Part shown: positions 8,990-17,444 of the stretch, one piece after another
Position numbering within the stretch: the stretch's first letter is position 1
Layout: each line of letters begins with the position of its first letter
Assembly (NCBI RefSeq): GCF_001693335.1
Contig: NZ_CP016503.1
Coordinates: 1,364,001-1,428,000 of the forward strand
DNA: 64,000 nt
Direction: 5' to 3'
From: Helicobacter enhydrae
Lineage (GTDB): Bacteria > Campylobacterota > Campylobacteria > Campylobacterales > Helicobacteraceae
Position numbers and translations under genes: made by a program
Notes under the pieces: model-generated
Database searches by the model: none
Seen by the model: the letters and a program-made list of their open reading frames with translations, nothing else
What the model was told of the DNA's origin: nothing

Positions 8990-10101
8990 CAGAAGCCTTC
9001 GTTTGTTTGGATTTGTTGCAATATTTTACATAATTTTTGTGTATCTTCTAGGGTATTCTTGATCCCGAGTGTGATACGCAGTTTGGGGGTTTGTGTCGTG
9101 GGTTTGCGAATCGCCCCTATGCAAAAGCCTTGAGTTTGGAGGGATTTGGCAACTTCTAGCATACGCTCTTGCCGCTGGAAAGAAATAGGGAGGATCTGGC
9201 TTTGGAGATGATGTCCCAAAAGCTTTTGGGTGAGGGTGGTGGTGGCTTGAAGTTGAGCGGAGAGGGCGGGGGTGTTGGATTGCACATATTTGAGGTTTTC
9301 CAAAGCAAGGGCTGTGTCAAACAGACTCAAAGCCGTCGTATAGATAGAGCTTTTGGCGCGCGTGAATAAAAACTTGATGATAGGATCACTTGCTAGGACA
9401 TACGCCCCATAGCTCCCATAGGATTTGCCAAGCGTCCCCATTTTGATTGTGTGGTTTGTGATAGGCAAAGAGTGAAAATCAAAATATCCTTTGAGATGTG
9501 TGCCGATCGTGCCACTGCTATGTGCTTCATCGACGATAAAAATCGCCCCCCAATCTTGAGCGATTTGTGCAAACTCTGCTTTGGCGATGTCCCCATCCAT
9601 CGAATATACACCCTCTATCGCAATCAAAATCCTGCCGTTTTGCCGTTTGTGGCTTTTGAGTTTTGTGTCCAAATCTTTTGGATCGTTGTGCTTGAAAAAC
9701 ACTGCACGATCCCCCAAAAACCTAGTGACAAAACGCCCACTTGCGTGATAAAGCTCATCTACAAATAGCGTATCGTTTTTACGCACAAGCGTATCAAAAA
9801 GTGCAAGATTGGCAAGAAACCCACTCCCAAAAAGCAGACAAGATTCAAACCCAAAATAAGCACACAAAAACTCTTCTAACTCTTGATGAATCAGGTGGTA
9901 GCCATTGATTGCATTGGAGGCTCTTGGTGCGTGATGAGGGGTGGAGAGTAGCTTCTGATAGGCTTGTGTGAGGCTTTGTTTGTTGCTTGACAATCCCAAA
10001 TAGTCATTGGAAGCAAAATCAAGTAGTGCAGAATCTTGTAGCGTTTTTTCTCTTAGGAGGTTGGTGTGCCTGAGTGCTTGTAATTCTTTAGAATACGGCA
10101 T
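8989..10101 (-). CDS. bioF: 8-amino-7-oxononanoate synthase (biotin synthesis)
   Basis: A PLP enzyme of 370 aa that condenses pimeloyl thioester with alanine in biotin synthesis. Fold type I alpha-oxoamine synthase signatures are DFASNDYLGLS (28-38), DEAHSSG (191-197, PLP-ring aspartate) and the Schiff-base lysine in GTLGKSYGSYGAYV (Lys226). The close relative 2-amino-3-ketobutyrate CoA ligase is longer, and no tdh lies nearby, so bioF is preferred. ATG 10101 follows AAGGA. The upstream region is shared with the divergent fur gene and contains a Fur-box-like sequence. No other biotin gene is in the window. Confidence 0.86.
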   Translation of the reverse strand: MPYSKELQALRHTNLLREKTLQDSALLDFASNDYLGLSSNKQSLTQAYQKLLSTPHHAPRASNAINGYHLIHQELEEFLCAYFGFESCLLFGSGFLANLALFDTLVRKNDTLFVDELYHASGRFVTRFLGDRAVFFKHNDPKDLDTKLKSHKRQNGRILIAIEGVYSMDGDIAKAEFAQIAQDWGAIFIVDEAHSSGTIGTHLKGYFDFHSLPITNHTIKMGTLGKSYGSYGAYVLASDPIIKFLFTRAKSSIYTTALSLFDTALALENLKYVQSNTPALSAQLQATTTLTQKLLGHHLQSQILPISFQRQERMLEVAKSLQTQGFCIGAIRKPTTQTPKLRITLGIKNTLEDTQKLCKILQQIQTNEGF

Positions 10102-10120
10102 TTGTGTCCTTGCTTTGAGG

Positions 10121-10137
10121 TAATAATTGCAATATTA
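10121..10137. promoter_or_regulatory. Candidate Fur box between bioF and fur
   Basis: TAATAATTGCAATATTA is a near-palindrome close to the H. pylori Fur consensus TAATAATnATTATTA, with two extra central bases. It lies 54 bp before fur and 20 bp before bioF. A plus-strand TATAAA (10149-10154) just downstream could be the fur -10 box. Autoregulation of fur is known in Helicobacter; its operation here is inference. Confidence 0.45.
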
Positions 10138-10190
10138 TAAAAACTTAGTATAAAATCATAGGAACAAAAATCAAAAAGAGGGCTTGACAA

Positions 10191-10643
10191 ATGGAAATGC
10201 GGATCGAGACTTTGGAGTCTATGCTCCAAAGATTGCAACAATGTGTAAAGGATAATGGGCTTAAAAAATCCAAACAAAGAGAGCAGATTTTGGCAGTGTT
10301 ATACAAAACCGGCACACACCTTAGCCCCGAAGAAATCGCCCAACAGATCAAAATCGCCAACAAAAGCACCTCTATTTCTTCTGTCTATCGTCTTTTGAGT
10401 TTTTTGGAGCAAGAAAACTTCATCAGCGGACTCAAAACTGATAAGGGGGGCAAACGCTATGAGATCGCCTCCAAAGAACACCACGATCATTTGATTTGTC
10501 TAGAATGTGGGGCGATTATTGAGTTTGTCAATCCTGAGATTGAGAGATTGCAGATTGAGGTGGCAAAGAAGCACAATGCCAAACTCATCAGCCACGATAT
10601 GAGGCTCTTCATCAAATGTAGTGAGTGTGTCGGGAAGCTATAA
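10191..10643 (+). CDS. fur: Ferric uptake regulator
   Basis: An iron-responsive transcription regulator of 150 aa, the same length as H. pylori Fur and very similar along its length (RIETLES, KNSKQRE-like block, SISSVYR, KEHHDHLICLECG). The N-terminal winged helix has its recognition helix in SISSVYRLLSFL. The dimerisation domain carries HHDH (97-100), CxxC at Cys103/106, and a second CxxC at Cys143/146 for structural zinc. The start at 10191 has GAGGG about 8 nt upstream; the ATG at 10197 is an alternative. The 3' end overlaps the convergent pseI gene by 6 bp. PerR is a paralogue, but the residue pattern fits Fur best. Confidence 0.93.
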   Translation: MEMRIETLESMLQRLQQCVKDNGLKKSKQREQILAVLYKTGTHLSPEEIAQQIKIANKSTSISSVYRLLSFLEQENFISGLKTDKGGKRYEIASKEHHDHLICLECGAIIEFVNPEIERLQIEVAKKHNAKLISHDMRLFIKCSECVGKL

Positions 10644-11657
10644 CTCCACATCTTGCGGGTGGAGTGGATCTCCGTATTCTAGATCTCTTGTCGCTTTTTT
10701 GCCTAAGATTTGTTTGAAAAACTTTGGGTGCAGTCCGACATTTGGACGCTTGATCGTGATGTGGTTGGGGGTGAAAACCTCTCCTTTTGCGATAGGTTTT
10801 TGGACAAAAAGGCTACGAGCAAAAACTCTGTTGGGGTTTTGCTCTGTGTTGGAATATGCACGATCCCCAAGGGCGATTGAGGTTTGCCTCACCCAAGTGA
10901 TCATCTCTCCAAACTCAGAGGCATCTAGACTGAATTGAGAATCAGGGGTTTGCAACTGGTGGTGCAAAACAAAATGCTTCTCAATCATCGTTGCCCCAAG
11001 ACTTGTGGCAATCACTGGAGCCAAAAAGCCTTTGGTGTGATCGCTCAAGCCATATTTGACTCCCCATTTTTCCCCAAAAGTTTGCATACTAGAGAGATGT
11101 GCCTCTTGGAGTGGAGTGGGGTAGGCTGAAGTGCATTTGAGCAAAGTAATGTCGTGGTTGTCGGCTTGTCGGCAAACCTCAATCGCCTCTGTGATCTCCT
11201 CATCGGTTGCAATGCCTGTTGAGAGGATGATGGGTTTGTGGGTTTGGGCGATGAGGGAGATAAGCTCAAGGTCGACCATCTCAAAACTTGCGACTTTATA
11301 CATTGGGCAATCAAGGGATTCCAAAAGCTCTAGTGCCTTTGGGCTAAAAGGTGAGCTAAAAATCGGAAAATCTAGCTTCTTTGCATAGGCAAACAGCTCT
11401 GCGTGCCATTCTAGTGGCGTATAGGCTTGTTGGTAGAGCGCGTGTAGGTATTGCCCTTCCCATAGTCCTTGTTGGATTTTGAAATGCTCTTTGTGAGAAT
11501 TAAGCGTGAGGCAGTCTGGGGTGTAAGTCTGTATTTTGACCCCATCAGCTCCGATCTCTTTGGCTTTGCTAATGCTTTGCAAGGCTATATCCAAATCTTG
11601 ATTGTGATTGGCACTAAGCTCTGCGATGATGAGTGGAGAGTGGGGGCAAGGTTTCAT
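10638..11657 (-). CDS. pseI: Pseudaminic acid synthase
   Basis: A NeuB-family enzyme of 339 aa that condenses a 6-deoxy-AltdiNAc sugar with phosphoenolpyruvate to make pseudaminic acid, the sugar that glycosylates flagellin in Helicobacter and Campylobacter. The N-terminal TIM barrel shows IIAELSANHNQ, GADGVKIQTYTPD, LSTGIATDEE, LKCTSAYPT and GLSDHT. A C-terminal SAF (antifreeze-like) domain follows (NRVFARSLFVQKPIAKGE). The Thr-Pro-Asp-(Cys/Ser)-Leu-Thr motif is typical of PseI rather than NeuB. The gene sits 3 bp after an outer-membrane protein gene on the same strand and overlaps fur convergently. Other pse genes are not in the window. Confidence 0.9.
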   Translation of the reverse strand: MKPCPHSPLIIAELSANHNQDLDIALQSISKAKEIGADGVKIQTYTPDCLTLNSHKEHFKIQQGLWEGQYLHALYQQAYTPLEWHAELFAYAKKLDFPIFSSPFSPKALELLESLDCPMYKVASFEMVDLELISLIAQTHKPIILSTGIATDEEITEAIEVCRQADNHDITLLKCTSAYPTPLQEAHLSSMQTFGEKWGVKYGLSDHTKGFLAPVIATSLGATMIEKHFVLHHQLQTPDSQFSLDASEFGEMITWVRQTSIALGDRAYSNTEQNPNRVFARSLFVQKPIAKGEVFTPNHITIKRPNVGLHPKFFKQILGKKATRDLEYGDPLHPQDVEL

Positions 11658-11660
11658 AGC

Positions 11661-12878
11661 TTAGAAACGATAAGCGATCTCTGCGTTAAACCCATTGACA
11701 TCAGGGCTTCCCACATACTCGACAGAAAGTCCCAAGTCACGCATAAACATAAACTGTGCCCCTGCGACAAAATTGACAGGGAATTTCTGAATCTCCACAG
11801 AATATCCCTCCACCAATCCGCCTGTGATTTGGCTCAAATCGCTCCCTTTGGTTTCGCCAAAAAGCTCGATGCGTTGCACTCCGACATGCGTGGTGAATAT
11901 GCCATGGTAGCTATAGCCAATGCGTGGGGCGAGATACATAAAAGGCTTTTCGACAAATTTTGCGATATTGTTTTTGAGATCATCAAGACGCACATAGCCT
12001 CCTGAAACCATAAATGATGCAAAAAATCCTTTGTAACCCACCATCAGATTGGTCCCACCCATCAGGAGATAGCCATCAAGATCATTGCTAAGTGTGCCAA
12101 CGGGAAAGGTGATAGAAGTGAGCTTTCCTAGTGGTTTTTTGAGAGGGATGGTGGCATTGCCCACATTGGTGCTTTGTTGGACATTGAGATATGCTCCGGT
12201 GAAAAATAGATTCATAAAAGGAAAGAGGAATACATCTGTTTTGATCCCTACTGCTCCTGTTTTGGTGTGGATCTTGCCTTCAGAGAGTTGCCAATCTGTC
12301 GCCTCTCCAGCACCAAGAGTGTTGTTGATTGTGTTTTGTAAAAGTTTAAGTGTTGCCAAATCGCCTTTAGCAATATTATTAACAAGAGCAATCGCGGGTA
12401 TTCGTATATAAAGTGGCAGATTGGAGTTTTTGATAGCTTGTATAATTTTTTGCTTGTCTCCAGCAATCGAGGGTTGCAATCCACGAACAAGTGCCCCACC
12501 GATGTCTTTGCCAATCGTTCCCCTAAACTTTGTAATCGTGTAGCGTTCATCCGTGAAGCTTCCAATGACAGAGACTCCGATTGGATTGGGCAATGTGCCC
12601 GGCTCGATATTGAGCAGTGTCTGCAAAAAAGGTAGATAATGAGCGGTTTTGGGGATAGGGGTGTCAATGAGGAATTTGCTCTCTTCTACCGGCACGGTCT
12701 CGCGTGGGACAGCATTTTGCCTCTCTTTTTCTTTCATCCTCTCTATGAAGCTTTGTTTGGGTTTGTCCTCCATTGTGGTGGTTCCTAGAGTTTGGAGAGT
12801 CTCAGAGGGATTGGTCATCTCCTCTTGTGCGACCAAAAATCCAAGACACAAAATGTAAGTCAAAATCGTTTTGTTCAA
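11661..12878 (-). CDS. Putative outer-membrane beta-barrel protein
   Basis: A 405-aa protein with a signal peptide (MNKTILTYILCLGFLVAQE), a charged linker rich in Glu/Lys to about residue 60, and a C-terminal half with alternating strands ending in AEIAYRF, the aromatic C-terminus expected for BAM-inserted barrels. I do not recognise the family. A TTG start is assigned at 12878 because AAGGAG lies 6 nt upstream and no ATG fits. A TATAAT -10 box is on the minus strand at 12917-12922. It is directly upstream of pseI and probably co-transcribed. Confidence 0.72.
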   Translation of the reverse strand: MNKTILTYILCLGFLVAQEEMTNPSETLQTLGTTTMEDKPKQSFIERMKEKERQNAVPRETVPVEESKFLIDTPIPKTAHYLPFLQTLLNIEPGTLPNPIGVSVIGSFTDERYTITKFRGTIGKDIGGALVRGLQPSIAGDKQKIIQAIKNSNLPLYIRIPAIALVNNIAKGDLATLKLLQNTINNTLGAGEATDWQLSEGKIHTKTGAVGIKTDVFLFPFMNLFFTGAYLNVQQSTNVGNATIPLKKPLGKLTSITFPVGTLSNDLDGYLLMGGTNLMVGYKGFFASFMVSGGYVRLDDLKNNIAKFVEKPFMYLAPRIGYSYHGIFTTHVGVQRIELFGETKGSDLSQITGGLVEGYSVEIQKFPVNFVAGAQFMFMRDLGLSVEYVGSPDVNGFNAEIAYRF

Positions 12879-12916
12879 AATACACTCCTTAGTTTCATCA
12901 ATGTAATAAAAAGTTA

Positions 12917-12922
12917 ATTATA
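12917..12922 (-). promoter_or_regulatory. -10 box of OMP-pseI pair
   Basis: TATAAT on the minus strand, 39 nt upstream of the TTG start of the outer-membrane protein gene. It is followed by the AAGGAG site near the start codon. Confidence 0.5.
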
Positions 12923-12959
12923 GCCAATAAGATATTTTTTAGCAAAATGCCAATTTGAT

Positions 12960-14168
12960 TTAAAACTGGATAGATTTTTTGCTTTTTGCTCCAAGTTCTT
13001 TGAGGGATTCAAACCTTGAGGCGAGATTGCCACTCCCACTTGAGAGCTTTTTGTCCAATTCTGCGCTGGTGTTTTGGATCTGCCCTATTTGTTTTTTGAG
13101 TTTTTCAAACTCCTCTAGAACGCCGACAAATTTGTCATAAAATTTCCCAATCTCCTCAAAAGCCTTTTGGGCATTTTCATTGCGTTTGATGTCAATCCAA
13201 GTGATTTGTATGGTTTTGAGTGCCATAAAGAGAGTGTGGGGCGTTGTGAGATATATTTTTTTCTCATACGCATAGGCATAAAGGCTAGGATCTAAACTCA
13301 AAGCAAGATCTAAGATATTTTGATAAGGAATGAAAAGCAAAACAAAATCATAAGTGTATTGTCCGTCATTGTAGGGCTTTTTGCTAAGTTCATCGATTCT
13401 GGATTTGAGATTGGCTAAAAGGCTAGAGCAAACCTCCGCATCAATCTCCTCAAAATCAAAATGCGTAGGCAGGGAAAATTTGGCATCAATGATGATTTGC
13501 TTCTCTTTGTCTAGATAAATCACGGCATCAGGAATATATTTTTTGTCTTCCACCTGCATTCCTTGCTGGAGTTTGTATTGCTCCCCTTCGATTAGACCGC
13601 TATTTTGCAACACCGATTTGAGTTGGATTTCTCCAAAATTTCCACGCACTTTTTTGTCTCCTTTGAGAATCTTGGCGAGTTGATTGGCGTTTTGCTCGAC
13701 GCTTTGGGAGTATTTGAACATTGATTCGATTTGGGTTTTGATCGCACTCTCATTGCGGATAAGCCCTTCAGAATAGATTTTGATTTGTTCTTTGATGGGG
13801 ACAAAAATCTCATTGAGAAGCTTTTTGCTATCTTGATTGATGAGATTTTGATTTTGGGCTAGGAGTGCAGTGTTTTGTTCTTTGTAATGTTTGCTTAGCT
13901 CTTCTTTGAGATGTTTGAGATTGTCTTGATATTGGGATTGGAGGGTTTGGATGTGTTCTAAGTGGAATTGCTGAATCTGTGCTTTTTCATTGGCAAAATT
14001 TTCTTTTGTATCTTGCAGGGCTTGAGTTTTTTGTTGGATTTGTGATTGCAACGCCCTCTCTCGCTCTTGTGCAAGTTGGCTAGTGTGTTTGCTCTGCAAA
14101 TAAAAACGCAAACTAACAAAAGACAAAAGGCAAGTGAGTGTGGCAAAAATGATGAGTAGGGTTAGCAT
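12960..14168 (-). CDS. rmuC: RmuC-family DNA recombination protein
   Basis: A 402-aa protein that begins with a membrane-anchor helix (MLTLLIIFATLTCLLSFV), followed by a long Gln/Lys/Glu coiled coil (about 25-130) and the RmuC nuclease-like domain (GNFGEIQLKSVL, PDAVIYLDKEKQIIIDAKFSLP). The D...DAK arrangement is the PD-(D/E)XK-like core. The E. coli family member limits inversion at short repeats; its biochemical role is not settled. ATG 14168 was chosen because AAGGAG lies 6 nt upstream and the hydrophobic start matches the family. It overlaps the upstream DUF455 stop by 7 bp (ATGCTAA), so it is coupled. Confidence 0.88.
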   Translation of the reverse strand: MLTLLIIFATLTCLLSFVSLRFYLQSKHTSQLAQERERALQSQIQQKTQALQDTKENFANEKAQIQQFHLEHIQTLQSQYQDNLKHLKEELSKHYKEQNTALLAQNQNLINQDSKKLLNEIFVPIKEQIKIYSEGLIRNESAIKTQIESMFKYSQSVEQNANQLAKILKGDKKVRGNFGEIQLKSVLQNSGLIEGEQYKLQQGMQVEDKKYIPDAVIYLDKEKQIIIDAKFSLPTHFDFEEIDAEVCSSLLANLKSRIDELSKKPYNDGQYTYDFVLLFIPYQNILDLALSLDPSLYAYAYEKKIYLTTPHTLFMALKTIQITWIDIKRNENAQKAFEEIGKFYDKFVGVLEEFEKLKKQIGQIQNTSAELDKKLSSGSGNLASRFESLKELGAKSKKSIQF

Positions 14169-14959
14169 ATTGACTCCTTGTGGAAATTTTGTAGTGCTTC
14201 TAGCTCCTCTTGAGAAAAGCCACATCGCAATCGTGCCTCTTGATTGAGGATTTTGGGTGGTGGGTAGTGGTGCTGTCTGAGAATCTCGACAAAACTTCTA
14301 GAATCATTGGAATATTTCCACCAAATATCGCCCTTTTGGACATGGGAGATCTCATCATTGAGGATGATGTGCAAAGTTTCTAGGATTTTGGGACTGAGTG
14401 GGTGTAGGCTAGAGAGGACTTTTTGGCAGACGAAGGGGTTGGCATCCAATCCCCCTGCCTCAAGACCGCGATGCACGACTGCCATACGATCGGCAAAAAG
14501 TGGAGTGTGCTTCATCGCATCAAAAAGATGAGTATGCACTGGGAAATCCCCATAGGTGTAGCCTAGTGCCTCTAGGTGCTGATTGAGGAGGGTGAAATGC
14601 CGTTTCTCCTCGTTTGCGACTTCAAGCCAATGCTCATAATAAGTGCGTGGCAAATGTCTGAAACGATAACTCGCATCTAGTGCCAAATCAAAGGCAGAAT
14701 ACTCGATATGGGCAATGGAATGCAAAAATCTTGCCATTGATTGATCGGATTTGAGTTGTTTGTCGCGAGAGATTTTGGTCGGATGTAGGATTTTGCAAAT
14801 GTTCGCATAAATGGGCTCTTGGATTGGCGTGATTTGCCATTGTGCTGTGTGGGCAAGGGGTTGGTGTTTGAAATCTTGATACCCCTGCTCAAAAAGTCCA
14901 AAGCGTGTCGGAATATCGCTTGTTTGCAAAATCGTTTCGAGCCATTCAAAGAGATTCAT
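14162..14959 (-). CDS. DUF455 ferritin-like protein
   Basis: A 265-aa protein of the DUF455 family. It contains helices with metal-ligand-like residues IAHIEYSAFDLALD (about 85-98), VANEEKRHF (about 112-120) and NDEISHVQ (near 220), the E-x6-E..ExxH pattern of ferritin-like diiron folds. The function is not established; a diiron oxygenase or hydroxylase role is inference. It is 2 bp after the stop of a 27-aa membrane ORF and overlaps rmuC, forming a waaF-small ORF-DUF455-rmuC run. Confidence 0.8.
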   Translation of the reverse strand: MNLFEWLETILQTSDIPTRFGLFEQGYQDFKHQPLAHTAQWQITPIQEPIYANICKILHPTKISRDKQLKSDQSMARFLHSIAHIEYSAFDLALDASYRFRHLPRTYYEHWLEVANEEKRHFTLLNQHLEALGYTYGDFPVHTHLFDAMKHTPLFADRMAVVHRGLEAGGLDANPFVCQKVLSSLHPLSPKILETLHIILNDEISHVQKGDIWWKYSNDSRSFVEILRQHHYPPPKILNQEARLRCGFSQEELEALQNFHKESIC

Positions 14960-14961
14960 TG

Positions 14962-15045
14962 CTAATCTTTCAATCTTGAGCGATAAATCAATAGCCCGAT
15001 AGCAACGACTGCAAAAAAAAGTGTTTCATAAAGAAAAGAATCCAT
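14962..15045 (-). CDS. 27-aa single-span membrane peptide
   Basis: ATG 15045 is followed by MDSFLYETLFFAVVAIGLLI, then YRSRLKD and TAG at 14962-14964. There is one hydrophobic helix with a basic tail, so the C-terminus should be cytoplasmic. GAGAGG lies 4-5 nt before the ATG. It fits exactly into the gap between waaF and the DUF455 gene, 8 bp after the former and 2 bp before the latter, which argues for a real translated ORF. Function unknown. Confidence 0.55.
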   Translation of the reverse strand: MDSFLYETLFFAVVAIGLLIYRSRLKD

Positions 15046-15053
15046 TTTGCCTC

Positions 15054-16040
15054 TCACCTCTTGAGTAAGATGTCAATGCTGTTTAGCACTTCATCAGGAG
15101 TGATGAGCTTCATACATTGGTGATGTTTGAGGGGGCATTGGCGTTTTTTGCAGGGGGCACAGGGGAGGTGCTTGTTGAGCAAAATTTGAGGATATTGGGA
15201 ATTGTAGGGTGAGGTTTCTGTCGCATCTGTGGGACCAAAGATAGCAAGAAGTGGGATACCAAGTGCTGAAGCAATGTGCATAGGACCACTATCATTGGTG
15301 ACAAACAAATCAAGAGAGGCGATATTGTCGATGAGCTGGGAGATGTTGGTTTGGTTGGTGAGGTTGTGGAAAAGTTGGGTTGGTGCAAGTGATTGGATGG
15401 CTTGAGTGATACGCATGTTGGATTCTGATTCCTCACTTCCACCATAGAGGAAAACCTCATATTTGCGATTGAGCAAAATCGCGATCAATTCGATGAAGTA
15501 TTCTTCGCACCATCGTTTCGCACTTCCGTATTTTGCTCCTGCGTTGATTCCTATGCGTATGTTTGTGTTATGAGGGATTGGAAAGTTTGGGAGCTTGAGG
15601 GGTGTGTCCTCTGGGATAGAGAGGTTGAGTGCGGTGAGGAGGTGTAGATATTGTTGGACTTGGTGGAGTTGCTTTTGGGGTTTGAGTGCGTGTGTGAGGA
15701 GAGGGGATCTTAGGTTGCCTCTGTAGCCTATGCGTATGTTAGATCGTGTCAAAAAAAGCAAAAGTGCAGAGGGGAGATTGTTTTGCAATGTGATGGCTAT
15801 ATCGTGTTTGCCGATGGTTTTTGCTAGTTGCAAAGTGGCTAAGAATCGGTTTTTGGCAAGTTTGGTTTCATCGTGGTAAAGATTATGGATAAAAGTGTGG
15901 CGTTTGAAAAGCTCTATCCCTACTTTTGAGCCGACAAGACTGATTTGTGCTTGAGGGTAGTGCTGTGCTAGGAGTTCGATTGTGGGTGTGCTCATCACAG
16001 CATCACCAAGCCAAGTTGGAAGTCGGAGTAGTATTTTCAT
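15054..16040 (-). CDS. waaF: ADP-heptose--LPS heptosyltransferase II
   Basis: A GT9 glycosyltransferase of 328 aa that adds the second heptose to the LPS inner core at the cytoplasmic face of the inner membrane. Visible: the start MKILLRLPTWLGDAVMSTPT with the acceptor loop, NAGAKYGSAKRW (sugar-nucleotide region), and TNDSGPMHIASALGIPLLAIFGPT, the GT9 hallmark. A Cys cluster (CAPCKKRQCPLKHHQC) near the end is common in this family. ATG 16040 is preferred over the upstream in-frame start at 16082, which would add 14 polar residues with no counterpart. The 5' region is divergent with hisS. Confidence 0.9.
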   Translation of the reverse strand: MKILLRLPTWLGDAVMSTPTIELLAQHYPQAQISLVGSKVGIELFKRHTFIHNLYHDETKLAKNRFLATLQLAKTIGKHDIAITLQNNLPSALLLFLTRSNIRIGYRGNLRSPLLTHALKPQKQLHQVQQYLHLLTALNLSIPEDTPLKLPNFPIPHNTNIRIGINAGAKYGSAKRWCEEYFIELIAILLNRKYEVFLYGGSEESESNMRITQAIQSLAPTQLFHNLTNQTNISQLIDNIASLDLFVTNDSGPMHIASALGIPLLAIFGPTDATETSPYNSQYPQILLNKHLPCAPCKKRQCPLKHHQCMKLITPDEVLNSIDILLKR

Positions 16041-16127
16041 TTTTAATCTTTGCGATTGAGTTGGTTTTCTGTATTTTTGCATAAAATGGTAAGATTTGCT
16101 TTTGAGAGTAATGATTTAAGGATTGCA

Positions 16128-17444
16128 ATGATTCAAGCTAAGACATTAAGTGGCTTTAAAGATCGCTTACCAAGCGAGGCACTTCTGAAGCGTAAAATAA
16201 TCAATCAAATCATCGAGGTTTTTGATAGTTTTGGTTTCACTCCGATTGAAACGCCACATTTGGAGTATGCTGATATTTTGGTGAAGCAGGGGAGTGATGA
16301 AATCCAAAAAGAACTCTATGCTTTTAGAGATCACGGAGGGAGAGATGTGGCATTGCGTTTTGATCTCACTGTGCCTTTGGCAAGATTTGTTTCACAGCAT
16401 AAGCAGGAGTTGGATTTTCCTTTTAGGCGTTATGCCATTGGCAATGTGTTTCGAGGAGAGAGAGCACAAAAGGGTAGATATAGGGAATTCACACAATGTG
16501 ATTTTGATTTGGTGGGGAGTGAGAGTATTGCAAGTGATAGCGAGGTGATTCAGGTCATCATCGCGATAATGCACAAGCTCAATGTGGGCGGATTTTGCTT
16601 GAAGATTAACCATAGGGGGGTGCTTAATGGCATTTGTGAATATTTGGGGATCGACAAAATCCACGCTGTTTTGAGAATCATTGACAAGCTTGATAAGATA
16701 GGGCAAGATGGGGTAAGACAGGAGCTTGAAGGAGAGTTGAGTGAAGAGCAGGTTTGCTCATTGCTAGAGTTGATCACACTCAAAGAGGAGCGGGGTGAGC
16801 GAGGGTTTTTGGACAAAGTGAGCAAACTGAAGTCTTATAATGAAACCTTGCAAAAGTCTTTACAGGAGCTTGATGAGCTTTATGCGATACTTGAGAAGGT
16901 GGGATTGCCCAAAGAATCTTATTGCATTGATTTTTCGATTGCTAGAGGGCTTGGATATTACACAGGGATTGTTTATGAGTGTGTGCTGGATTTGTTGCCA
17001 AGTATAGGGAGTGTATGCTCTGGTGGGAGATATGACAATCTAGTGCAGACATTTGCCAAAGACAAACTTAGTGGAGTTGGTGCGAGTGTGGGGCTAGATC
17101 GTTTGCTTAGTGCATTGTCTGAGCTTGGAAAAGTGGAGCAAAAATCCACACAAACACAGATTTTGTGTATTGCGATGGACAAAGAAGCGATGCCTTTTGT
17201 CTATCAACAGGCTCACAAGCTGCGTAATAGTGGCATAGGGGTTGAGGTCTATCCAGAGATTGTGCGTTTGAAAAAATCTTTGACTTATGCTGATCGCAAA
17301 GGACATCAGTTCGCTTTGATTGTCGGCGAAGAAGAAATGAAGTGTGGCAAAGTCACTCTCAAGAATCTCAAAAGTGGAGAACAAGATACGATGATTGATT
17401 TGGAGATATGTCAAAACAAATGCCTTGGATGTTTAGATGAATAA
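16128..17444 (+). CDS. hisS: Histidyl-tRNA synthetase
   Basis: A class II aminoacyl-tRNA synthetase of 438 aa. It has motif 1 around ETPHLEYADI, motif 2 RYAIGNVFRGERAQKGRYREF, the histidine-specific RGLGYYTG block and motif 3 GVGASVGLDRLL, followed by the anticodon-binding domain (about 340-430). The start is ATG 16128 (MIQAKTLSGFKD), with AAGG 6 nt upstream; the longer frame from 16050 would run into the waaF promoter area. It overlaps the following NYN gene by 8 bp. Confidence 0.95.
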   Translation: MIQAKTLSGFKDRLPSEALLKRKIINQIIEVFDSFGFTPIETPHLEYADILVKQGSDEIQKELYAFRDHGGRDVALRFDLTVPLARFVSQHKQELDFPFRRYAIGNVFRGERAQKGRYREFTQCDFDLVGSESIASDSEVIQVIIAIMHKLNVGGFCLKINHRGVLNGICEYLGIDKIHAVLRIIDKLDKIGQDGVRQELEGELSEEQVCSLLELITLKEERGERGFLDKVSKLKSYNETLQKSLQELDELYAILEKVGLPKESYCIDFSIARGLGYYTGIVYECVLDLLPSIGSVCSGGRYDNLVQTFAKDKLSGVGASVGLDRLLSALSELGKVEQKSTQTQILCIAMDKEAMPFVYQQAHKLRNSGIGVEVYPEIVRLKKSLTYADRKGHQFALIVGEEEMKCGKVTLKNLKSGEQDTMIDLEICQNKCLGCLDE

